From: Hydrogenophaga sp.
GTDB taxonomy: Bacteria; Pseudomonadota; Gammaproteobacteria; Burkholderiales; Burkholderiaceae_C
Length of the DNA stretch: 64,000 bases
Reading direction: 5' to 3'
Assembly: GCF_019635465.1 (NCBI RefSeq)
Contig: NZ_JAHBZK010000005.1
Span: forward strand, 177,486 to 241,485
The position numbers and the translations under genes were made by a program. Positions 48,393 through 56,197 of the stretch are shown here, piece after piece (position 1 is the stretch's first letter; every line of letters starts with the position of its first letter). Below the pieces are notes generated by a model that was given only the letters and a program-made list of their open reading frames with translations, had not been told where the DNA came from and made no database searches.

Positions 48393-50204
48393 TTACCAGG
48401 GGTCAACGAAGCGGTTCGCCGCCATCGTGCCCACCGGTGCGCCTGCAAGACCACGCAGCAACCAGTCGCGCGTCTGCGCCGGGTCGATGACCGCATCGAT
48501 CTCCAGCGTGGTGGCCATCGGAATGGCCGCGCCCTGGCGCACCTGGCGTGCCAGCAGCTCTTCGAACAGCTTTTCGCGTTCAGGTCCTTCGGGTTGCGCC
48601 TCCAGCTCCTTCCGATAACCCAGTCGCACGGCGCCTTCCAGTCCCATGGCGCCGAACTCTGCGCTGGGCCAGGCCACGGTGAAGCCCGGTTCGTGAAACC
48701 CGCCGGCCGTCAGCGCCATTGCACCCAGACCAAAGGCCTTGCGGACCACCACGCTGAACACCGGCACACGCAGATTGGCGGCGGTCACGAACAAGCGGCT
48801 GGCATGACGCACTTGGGCGCGGGCCTCCACGTCCGGCCCCACCATGAAGCCCGGTGTGTCGACCATGCTCACCAGAGGCAGGCCCCAGGCGTCGCACAGA
48901 CGCATGAATCGGGCGAACTTGTCTGCCGCGTCCGGGTCGATCGCGCCGCCCAGGTGCAAGGGGTTGCTCACGGCAAATCCGACCGCTTGGCCACCCAGAC
49001 GCCCCCACCCGGTGTGGATCGCCTTGCCGAAACCGTCACGCAACCAGATCAGGCTGCCGACGTCGGCCACGCCCTCTGCCAACGTGCGGCTGTCGTAGCT
49101 TCGCTGGCGACTCTCAGGCAGCGACTGACGCAGCGCGCGCTGGTCCGGCGCCTCGCAATCAGACAGCTTGCCCTGAAACAGCCCGAGGCATTGGCGCGCC
49201 AGTCGCACGGCATCGGCCTCGTCCTGCGCCAGGAGATCGATCACTCCGTTGGCGTGCTGAACCTCTGCCGGGCCGATTTCTTCCGGTCGAAACCGCCCGA
49301 GTCCACCGCCTTCGATCATGGCCGGCCCGCCCATGCCGATGTTGCTGCCGCGCGTGGCGATGACCAGATCGCAACACCCCAGCAGCGCCGCGTTGCCGGC
49401 AAAACAACGTCCGGCCGCAATGCCGATGGTGGGCACCCTGCCCGACAGGCGGGCCATCGCCGCGAACGTCCCCACATGCAGCCCGGCAACCACCGGCAGG
49501 TCGGTGTCGCCCGGCCGCCCGCCGCCGCCTTCGGCAAACAGAACCACCGGCAGCCCCTGACGCGCGGCGAGTCCCAGCAGGCGGTCGGTCTTCTGATGGT
49601 TGCGCATGCCCTGTGTGCCCGCCAACACAGTGGCGTCGTAGGCCAAAACCGCCGTACGGGTGCGCTCGGGCCCGAATTGCGCGGCATTGATCGAACCGAT
49701 GCCGGTGATCTGCCCGTCGGCGGGCGTGTTGGCGACCAGGTCTTCTTCGCTGCGGCGGGACCGCTGGGCGGCCACGGCCAATGCGCCGTATTCGATGAAG
49801 CTGCCGGCGTCGCACAGATCGGCAATGTTTTCGCGCGCGGTGCGCAAGCCAAGCGCGTGGCGCTTGGCAACAGCCTCAGGGCGAGCCTTGTCGTCCAGGT
49901 ACGCCATGCGCTCGCGCCATGCGCTCAGGTCGGCGCGCTCGGCTTCCAGATCGACGCCCTCGGACGGAGGCTGCGGCACGTTCGAGGCGACGTTACCCCC
50001 CTCGCCCAGGATCCAGAGGTGCTGCCCTGCTTGGACAATTTCGCCTGGCTGCACCAGCTGATCGACCAGCCGACCATTGCGATCGGCCACAAGCTCGTGC
50101 TCCATCTTCATGGCCTCGACGATCAGCAAGGCCTGCCCAGCGCGCACCGGGTCACCCGGTTGGGCGAGCCACGCTACGACCTGGGCCTGAAGTGGCGAAA
50201 GCAA
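48393..50204 (-). CDS. Biotinyl-carboxyltransferase fusion (acyl-CoA carboxylase subunit)
   Basis: A 603-residue fusion. Residues 1-70 form a biotinyl domain with the biotin lysine in EAMKMEHEL (Lys33). The remainder is a two-lobed carboxyltransferase of the PccB/MccB type: GIGSINAAQFGPERTRTAVLAYDATVLAGTQGMRNHQK, SNIGMGGPAMIEGGGLG, and GLPLVSMVDTPGFMVGPDVEARAQVRHASRLF. It would move carboxyl from biotin to an acyl-CoA. No biotin carboxylase is nearby, so it must work with one encoded elsewhere. TTG is the only credible start (an in-frame TGA lies ten codons upstream). Confidence 0.85.
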   Translation of the reverse strand: MLSPLQAQVVAWLAQPGDPVRAGQALLIVEAMKMEHELVADRNGRLVDQLVQPGEIVQAGQHLWILGEGGNVASNVPQPPSEGVDLEAERADLSAWRERMAYLDDKARPEAVAKRHALGLRTARENIADLCDAGSFIEYGALAVAAQRSRRSEEDLVANTPADGQITGIGSINAAQFGPERTRTAVLAYDATVLAGTQGMRNHQKTDRLLGLAARQGLPVVLFAEGGGGRPGDTDLPVVAGLHVGTFAAMARLSGRVPTIGIAAGRCFAGNAALLGCCDLVIATRGSNIGMGGPAMIEGGGLGRFRPEEIGPAEVQHANGVIDLLAQDEADAVRLARQCLGLFQGKLSDCEAPDQRALRQSLPESRQRSYDSRTLAEGVADVGSLIWLRDGFGKAIHTGWGRLGGQAVGFAVSNPLHLGGAIDPDAADKFARFMRLCDAWGLPLVSMVDTPGFMVGPDVEARAQVRHASRLFVTAANLRVPVFSVVVRKAFGLGAMALTAGGFHEPGFTVAWPSAEFGAMGLEGAVRLGYRKELEAQPEGPEREKLFEELLARQVRQGAAIPMATTLEIDAVIDPAQTRDWLLRGLAGAPVGTMAANRFVDPW

Positions 50205-50231
50205 AGGAAGAGTTGCCGCAGCGCGGCACGC

Positions 50232-50636
50232 TCAATAGATGTCGGAATCGGCCCACTGCGAAGAGGGACCGAACTCTTGCTGCTTGGCAGGCACGTTGAG
50301 GTTGAGCACAAACACGACTTCACCGCCGAAGCGCCCCACGCCGAGGCTCTTCATGAGTTGCTGCTCCTGCTCGGGGCGCTCCATACGAAGGAAGCAGATG
50401 GCCTGCTTGGTGCCTTCGTGCATGGCGGTCAGGATATCCAGGCGCGTGATGCGCCCGAACTCGCTGCACAACTGATGCAATGCGGATTTCAGGCTGGTCA
50501 CGTCGCTGTGCTGCCTGAGTTCTGCCAGTGCGCTCACCTTGCTTACTCCCGCGTTGTGGTTGATCGGGGCGCCTTCGGAGGCGTTCTTCGATTGTGAAGC
50601 GCCATCCACGACACCCGGATGACCTTGGATTGGCAT
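50232..50636 (-). CDS. Small RRM-like protein
   Basis: A 134-residue soluble protein with a beta-alpha-beta pattern like a degenerate RNA-recognition motif: helix SLKSALHQLCSEFGRITRLDILT, strand KQAICFLRM (position of RNP1), helix EQEQQLMKSLGV and final strand EVVFVLNLNV. The first 40 residues look disordered. The ATG at 50636 is preferred over upstream in-frame starts because the preceding residues are atypical. It lies 27 bases upstream of the carboxyltransferase fusion on the same strand. I do not recognise a named family; the RNA-binding call is tentative. Confidence 0.6.
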   Translation of the reverse strand: MPIQGHPGVVDGASQSKNASEGAPINHNAGVSKVSALAELRQHSDVTSLKSALHQLCSEFGRITRLDILTAMHEGTKQAICFLRMERPEQEQQLMKSLGVGRFGGEVVFVLNLNVPAKQQEFGPSSQWADSDIY

Positions 50637-50802
50637 GCTAGTCCTGTCGCTACAGAAAGTCACAAGTATGTTACAAAAAACCGAGTCAACGCCCCCAAGT
50701 GTGGACGAGTTCACGAATCGGGGCCGCCAGGGTGGCCACGTTGCCACCCTCTACGCCTTCGGCCGCCGATATCCTTGAGCAGCCACGTCACGCGGACCCG
50801 CC

Positions 50803-53706
50803 TTGTCAAACGAAATCGCCCCACGCCACCGCCCCACGCCTTTTGACCGCCTGGCGCGCTCCCTGGCGCGTCAGGCCGGCGTGGCGGCCTGCCTCTGTTT
50901 TGAATGGCATGACAACACCTGGACACCGCTGGGCATGCACGGACTCAGCGCAGGGCAAGCCCACGATCTGCTGGGTCGTTTCGATGACAGGGCGGTGGAC
51001 CTGACCTGGATTGCCGATGTCCGGCAAGACGATCGGTGGGCTTCTGCTGCCATCGGTGACCCATCCACCCCGCTGGTTCACATGCGCTGGTTGCCCTGGA
51101 CAGGGGACTCGCGCGCAGGCGCGCTCCTGTTTGACGGCAGCGCGCACCGCCGGCGGGCAACTTCCGAGGCCGAAGCAGACCTCTGCGAGCTGGGCGCCAG
51201 CCTGCTGACCAACCACAGGGCCCTGGCGGCTTCGCATGAAGCCCAATCGCTGGAGCAGCGCCATCACCACAGCCAGGTGGCACTGGTCGAGCGCAGCGCC
51301 GCGCTGGGGATGTTCACCATCGAGGCCGATGGCCAGCGCCTGACCTGCTCCCCGGGCCTGCTGGGCCTGCTCGCCATCGACCCGGACCACACGCCCGAAA
51401 CACTGGAGGATCTGTTGGAACACTTGGCGCCCGAGTGGCGCCACGGGCTCAAGCAGCGGATCGAGCGATGCGCATTGCGCGGGGAGCCTTTCGACGAAGA
51501 GGTTCAGGTTCTGCTGGACGGTGTCGGGCCCAAGTGGGTGCGCACGGTGGGCGATGCCGTGGCCGACGCATCGGGACAAGTGGAACTGGTTCAGGTGGCC
51601 GTGCACGACATTTCGGCCACCAAGCAAGCCCAGCAAGAGACGCTGCGCCTTGCCATGCGTTTGACGACGACGCTGGCCAGCATCACCGAAGCGTTCGTGA
51701 CCCTGGATCGCCAGTGCTGCTTCACCTACCTGAACCAGGAGAGCGAACGCCTGCTTCAGAAGACCACCGCCGACCTGCTCGGGCTGGAGGTCTGGCACGA
51801 CTTCTCGCCCGCGGTGGCGCAACGCCTGAAGGAGCAGTTCGGTCGTGCGCTGCAGAACAACCGACGGGTCGAGCTTGAAGACTGGTTCCCGGCGTTGGGC
51901 AAATGGCTGGAGGTGCGGGCCTACCCATTTGCAGAGGGTCTGGCGGTGTACTTTCGCGACGTGACCGAGCGGCGCCACTCGCAGGAGCAGCTCATGCTGC
52001 TGGAGACCAGCGTCGCCCGCCTCAACGATATCGTGCTGATCGCCGAGACCGGCGCCCAGGGTGGCGCGGCCGAACCTCGCATCGTGTTCGTCAACGACGC
52101 GTTCACCCATCACACCGGCTACAGCCGGGACGAGGTGCTCGGCCAATCGCCCAAGCTGCTGCTGGAGCTCGATCCGACCGTGACGAAGATGCGCGAGATC
52201 ACGCAAGGCCTTCGCGATACCCAGAAGGCGCGCACCGAGCTGATGGTGCGGCGCAAGAGTGGCGCCTTGTTCTGGGTAGAACTGGAAGTGGTGTCGGTGC
52301 AGGGCAGCGCCGAGGAAGTGACGCACTGGGTGGCGGTTGGACGCGACATCACCCAGCGCAAGACGGCCGAGGACATGATCCGCCACCTGGCCTTCTACGA
52401 CCCATTGACCGACCTGCCCAACCGCCAGCTGCTGCTGGACCGGCTGCAGCAGGCGCTGGCGGCCAGTGCGCGCAGCGGCCAGCACGGCGCGCTGCTGTTC
52501 ATCGATCTCGACAACTTCAAGATCCTCAACGACACGCTGGGCCACCAGATTGGCGATCAGTTGCTCAAGAAGGTCGCTCAGCGTCTGACCGCCAGCGTGC
52601 GCAAGACCGATCTGGTGGCGCGCCTGGGTGGCGACGAATTCGTGGTGATGGCCGACGACCTGAGCAACGACCCACGGGCCGCGGCACACAAGGCCCGCGT
52701 GCTGGCCGAGAAAGTGCTCAACACCTTGCGCGAGCCCTTCGCGCTCACCGGCAACCAACACTTCGCCACGCCCAGCATCGGCGTGGCGATCTTCAGTGGC
52801 ACCGAGTCCGACGTTGGCGAGCTGCTCAAGCAGGCCGACCTCGCGATGTACCAGGCCAAGGCCATGGGCCGCAACACGCTGTGCTTCTTCGACCCGCCCA
52901 TGCAGGCGGCGATGACCGCCAACGCGCAGACCAGCTCCGACCTTCGTGACGGCCTGCGTCGCGGCGAATTCGTTCTGTACTACCAGCCGCAGGTCGACCG
53001 CGCTGGCGTGATCACCGGGGTGGAGGCGCTGCTGCGCTGGAACCACCCGGAGCGCGGCCTGACCTATCCCTCCGACTTCATCCCGGTGTCCGAGGAAACC
53101 GGTCTCATCCTGCCGCTGGGGCAATGGGCCATCGAGACCGCCTGCAAGCAGCTTGCCGTGTGGGCGCGCCGGCCAGAAACCGCGAACCTCAGCATCGCCG
53201 TGAACGTGAGCGTGCGCCAGTTCCGACACCCCGATTTCGTCGACACGGTGATGGCCTGCATCCGCAACAGCGGCATCAAGCCGCAGCGGCTCAAGCTGGA
53301 GCTCACCGAAAGCCTGCTGGCCGACCGCATGGAGATCACGATCGAGAAGATGGGCATGCTCAAGGCACTGGGCGTGACACTCTCGCTCGACGATTTCGGC
53401 GTCGGCTATTCCTCGCTGTCGGTGCTCAAGCGGCTGCCGCTGGACCAGCTCAAGATCGACAAGGCCTTTGTGGCCGATGTGCTGACCGACCCCAACGACG
53501 CCGCCATCTCGCGCGCCATCATTGCGCTGGCGCAGTCACTGAGCCTGCAAGTGGTGGCCGAGGGCGTGGAGACGGTGGAGCAGCGCGACTTCCTCACCTA
53601 CCAGGGCTGCGATCAGTTCCAGGGCCACCTGTTCTCCAAGCCGCTGCCGATCGAATCGCTGGACGCGCTGCTGGCCAACCCCATGGCCGGCATGGTCGTG
53701 ATGTGA
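50803..53706 (+). CDS. PAS-GGDEF-EAL cyclic-di-GMP enzyme
   Basis: A 967-residue cytoplasmic protein. An N-terminal GAF-like region (about 1-155) is followed by three PAS-type segments (about 160-275, 285-395, 400-525), a GGDEF domain with intact GGDEF at 609-613 and an RxxD inhibitory site five residues before it (RKTD), and an EAL domain with EAL at 741-743, DDFGVGYSSL, and KIDKAFV. Both catalytic sets look complete, so it may make and break c-di-GMP, with one activity regulated. TTG start. The sensed signal is unknown. Confidence 0.9.
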   Translation: MSNEIAPRHRPTPFDRLARSLARQAGVAACLCFEWHDNTWTPLGMHGLSAGQAHDLLGRFDDRAVDLTWIADVRQDDRWASAAIGDPSTPLVHMRWLPWTGDSRAGALLFDGSAHRRRATSEAEADLCELGASLLTNHRALAASHEAQSLEQRHHHSQVALVERSAALGMFTIEADGQRLTCSPGLLGLLAIDPDHTPETLEDLLEHLAPEWRHGLKQRIERCALRGEPFDEEVQVLLDGVGPKWVRTVGDAVADASGQVELVQVAVHDISATKQAQQETLRLAMRLTTTLASITEAFVTLDRQCCFTYLNQESERLLQKTTADLLGLEVWHDFSPAVAQRLKEQFGRALQNNRRVELEDWFPALGKWLEVRAYPFAEGLAVYFRDVTERRHSQEQLMLLETSVARLNDIVLIAETGAQGGAAEPRIVFVNDAFTHHTGYSRDEVLGQSPKLLLELDPTVTKMREITQGLRDTQKARTELMVRRKSGALFWVELEVVSVQGSAEEVTHWVAVGRDITQRKTAEDMIRHLAFYDPLTDLPNRQLLLDRLQQALAASARSGQHGALLFIDLDNFKILNDTLGHQIGDQLLKKVAQRLTASVRKTDLVARLGGDEFVVMADDLSNDPRAAAHKARVLAEKVLNTLREPFALTGNQHFATPSIGVAIFSGTESDVGELLKQADLAMYQAKAMGRNTLCFFDPPMQAAMTANAQTSSDLRDGLRRGEFVLYYQPQVDRAGVITGVEALLRWNHPERGLTYPSDFIPVSEETGLILPLGQWAIETACKQLAVWARRPETANLSIAVNVSVRQFRHPDFVDTVMACIRNSGIKPQRLKLELTESLLADRMEITIEKMGMLKALGVTLSLDDFGVGYSSLSVLKRLPLDQLKIDKAFVADVLTDPNDAAISRAIIALAQSLSLQVVAEGVETVEQRDFLTYQGCDQFQGHLFSKPLPIESLDALLANPMAGMVVM

Positions 53707-53725
53707 GCCCCGCGTTGGCTGCCGC

Positions 53726-55066
53726 TCAGACGTTGAGCAGCAGGAAGCGCCGCTCCCAAGGGCTGATCACGTCGAAGTACTCGCGGTATTCGGTGTGCTT
53801 GATGGCGGCATAGGTCTGGATGAAATGCTCGCCGAACACCTCGACCAGTGGCGCGCACTGCATGAGCTTGTCGACCGCATCGTCGAGGTGCCGTGGCAAT
53901 TGATGTGGTTGCTCGTAGGCACTGCCCGCCAGCGGTTCTGTGGGTGACAGGCCCTGCTTCATGCCCAGGTAGCCGCAGGCCAGGCTGGCGGCCATGGCCA
54001 GGTAGGGGTTCACATCGACACCCGCGAGGCGGTTCTCCACCCGGCGCGCCTGCGGCACCGAATGCGGCACGCGCAGGCCGCAGGTGCGGTTGTCGTAGCC
54101 CCAGCTCAGGTTGATGGGCGCCGAGGTGTAGCGCGACAGGCGTCGGTACGAGTTGACGTAGGGCGCGAAGAAGGCAATGGCCGCTGGCAGGTAGGTCTGC
54201 AGGCCGCCGATGAAATGCAGGAAACGCTCGGACGCCTCGCCATCGGCGCGGCTGAAGATGTTCTTGCCGTCGTCGATGCCGACCACGCTCTGGTGGATGT
54301 GCATGGCGCTGCCGGGCTGCCCCTGCATGGGCTTGGCCATGAAAGTCGCATACATCTGGTGGCGAATGGCCACCTCGCGGATGGTGCGCTTGAACAGGAA
54401 CACCTGGTCGGCCAGCGGCAACGGGTCGCCGTGGTCGAGGTTGATTTCCATCTGCGCGGTGCCCATCTCGTGGATCAGGGTGTCGAGCTGGATGCCCTCG
54501 GCCTCGCACCAGTCGTACATGACATCGAAGATGTCGTCGTACTCGTTGATGGCGTCCATCGAGAAGCTCTGCATGCCCGCCTCGGTGCGGCGTGTGCGAC
54601 CGACCGGGGCCTTCAGCGGAATGTCTTCGTCGGGCTCCACCTGCACCAGGTAGAACTCCATCTCGGGGGCAACGATCGGCTTCCAGCCCTCGTCGGCGTA
54701 CAGCTTGAGGATGCGGCGCAGCACGTTGCGCGGCGACAGGTCGACCGACTTGCCGTCAAAGCTGAAGCAGTCGTGAATGATCTGCGCCGTGGGCTCCTTG
54801 GCCCAGGGCACGGGGCGCAGCGTGGTGGCGTCGGGACGCAACTGCATGTCCGGATCGGCTACCGAGGTGAAATCCTTCTCGGGGTAGTCACCGGTCACCG
54901 TCATGGTCAACACGGCTTCGGGCAGGCGCAGGCCCACGGCCGGGTCGTACTTGTGGCGCGGCACGATCTTGCCGCGCGCCTGGCCCGCCATATCGGGGAT
55001 CAGGCACTCGACCTCGGTGATGCGGTGATCGTCCAGCCACTGCTGGATGCTCTGGGCGTCGGTCAT
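53726..55066 (-). CDS. Glutamine synthetase-family protein (gamma-glutamylpolyamine synthetase type)
   Basis: A 446-residue GS-fold enzyme. The N-terminal strand (TEVECLIPDMAGQARGKIVP) is that of the GlnA-like group. The catalytic part has EMEFYLVQ, HEMGTAQMEINLDHGDPL, and the ATP/glutamate site region FMAKPMQGQPGSAMHIHQSV, then NRTCGLRVPH. The shape matches PuuA-like and GlnA3/4-like enzymes that glutamylate putrescine or other amines rather than ammonia. The cupin-like gene is 26 bases upstream in the same operon. Confidence 0.85.
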   Translation of the reverse strand: MTDAQSIQQWLDDHRITEVECLIPDMAGQARGKIVPRHKYDPAVGLRLPEAVLTMTVTGDYPEKDFTSVADPDMQLRPDATTLRPVPWAKEPTAQIIHDCFSFDGKSVDLSPRNVLRRILKLYADEGWKPIVAPEMEFYLVQVEPDEDIPLKAPVGRTRRTEAGMQSFSMDAINEYDDIFDVMYDWCEAEGIQLDTLIHEMGTAQMEINLDHGDPLPLADQVFLFKRTIREVAIRHQMYATFMAKPMQGQPGSAMHIHQSVVGIDDGKNIFSRADGEASERFLHFIGGLQTYLPAAIAFFAPYVNSYRRLSRYTSAPINLSWGYDNRTCGLRVPHSVPQARRVENRLAGVDVNPYLAMAASLACGYLGMKQGLSPTEPLAGSAYEQPHQLPRHLDDAVDKLMQCAPLVEVFGEHFIQTYAAIKHTEYREYFDVISPWERRFLLLNV

Positions 55067-55092
55067 GGGTGGGGGCCGCGAGGGCGCTGGCG

Positions 55093-56151
55093 CTACCAGT
55101 TGGTGATGCGCGGGTTGTCGAAGCGGTACTCGTTGGGCACCGCGATGTTGGAATACGAGAAAGACAGGCTCACGTCGAGCGAGCTGACCTGGTGCCACCA
55201 GCCCAACGGCAGAAACATGGTCTCACCGGGCTCAACCACCACGTCCAGCACGGTGGCCTGGGCGTACAGCGGATAGCGGTCAAGGTCGGGGCGGTCCATG
55301 TCGACCGGGCTGTAGACCTCGAAATGGTTGTAGAGCAACGGTGTTTGCAGCGGCGAGATGAGGCGCCAGCGCTTGCGCCCGACGATCTGGGTGTGGCACA
55401 GCATGATCGTGTCGTGGTGCAGCGGCGTGACCGTGCCAGCCGGGCCAAACCAGAACGACGCGCGGCGCGCCAGCTGTGAGCGGTCGCAGATGGGCGGCAG
55501 GCTGCCGATGTCGTCCAGCAAGGGTGCAAAGCCGGGACGGCTGAGCATCTCGTTGTTGGCGGTCAGGTAATAGTCGTTGGTGGCGCCACCCGCCAGTACC
55601 CGGTCCACGAAGTCCGCGAGCCGGGTCTTGCGCTGGTGGTCGAGCTTGTTGACTTCGTAGTTGGGGTCGGCGCTGCGCTCGGTCTGAACTTCGACCTCCA
55701 GATGGCCGAAGCGTGCCCGCAGGTCTTCGGGTGACCAGCGTGTCATGGCCGGCCAGTCGTGTGCCACGTCGGTCAGCACCACCGGACGGCTGCCAACCAC
55801 GTACTTGTCGACGAATTCGTTCAACGACACCCGGCTGCGCTTTTCGACATGGCCGTACAGCGGGTCGAGCTCGCGCAAGCGCTGCTGGTTGGCCACCACC
55901 GACACCAGCTTGGCATGCACTTGCTGGAACTTGAGCGCCGCCAGATAGGCCGGGTCGCTTTCCATGGCCTGAATGGCGTGCTCGCACGCTGCCGGGTCCA
56001 GCCCGGCCTTGACCATGGTGTCGAGCATGGAGGTCGGGGTGCACTGGCGCAGGCGGTTCTCGGCGATCCATTGGCGCCAGCCTGCGTCCACCGGGCGCAG
56101 ACCGGCGTCACCCGGACGGGGCGCAGGGGGAATGGCGGCCGGCTTGCTCAT
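55093..56151 (-). CDS. Cupin-like (JmjC-type) oxygenase-like protein
   Basis: A 352-residue protein of the cupin_8/JmjC-like class. After a helical N-terminal half, the beta-barrel has candidate iron ligands: the HHD of TPLHHDTIMLCHTQIVGRKRW and the distal His in FLPLGWWHQVSSLDVSLSFSYSN. These match 2-oxoglutarate/Fe(II) hydroxylases of the FIH/JmjC group, though no such activity is shown. GGRKRW-type 2-oxoglutarate contacts (GRKRWRLISPL) are present. It is co-oriented with, and 26 bases ahead of, the glutamine-synthetase-like gene, and 46 bases behind putA. Confidence 0.78.
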   Translation of the reverse strand: MSKPAAIPPAPRPGDAGLRPVDAGWRQWIAENRLRQCTPTSMLDTMVKAGLDPAACEHAIQAMESDPAYLAALKFQQVHAKLVSVVANQQRLRELDPLYGHVEKRSRVSLNEFVDKYVVGSRPVVLTDVAHDWPAMTRWSPEDLRARFGHLEVEVQTERSADPNYEVNKLDHQRKTRLADFVDRVLAGGATNDYYLTANNEMLSRPGFAPLLDDIGSLPPICDRSQLARRASFWFGPAGTVTPLHHDTIMLCHTQIVGRKRWRLISPLQTPLLYNHFEVYSPVDMDRPDLDRYPLYAQATVLDVVVEPGETMFLPLGWWHQVSSLDVSLSFSYSNIAVPNEYRFDNPRITNW

Positions 56152-56197
56152 GCGAGCGCCAGTATCTCACCGCCCTCGCGGCCGGCAGGGCCGCTTT

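Noticed and set aside
50639-50653. A possible LexA/SOS box (CTGT...ACAG) near the RRM-like gene
   Set aside because: The halves are separated by only four bases, whereas the LexA consensus needs eight.
50806-53229. An 807-codon open frame on the minus strand opposite the GGDEF-EAL gene
   Set aside because: Same reasoning: antisense shadow of a gene with intact catalytic motifs.
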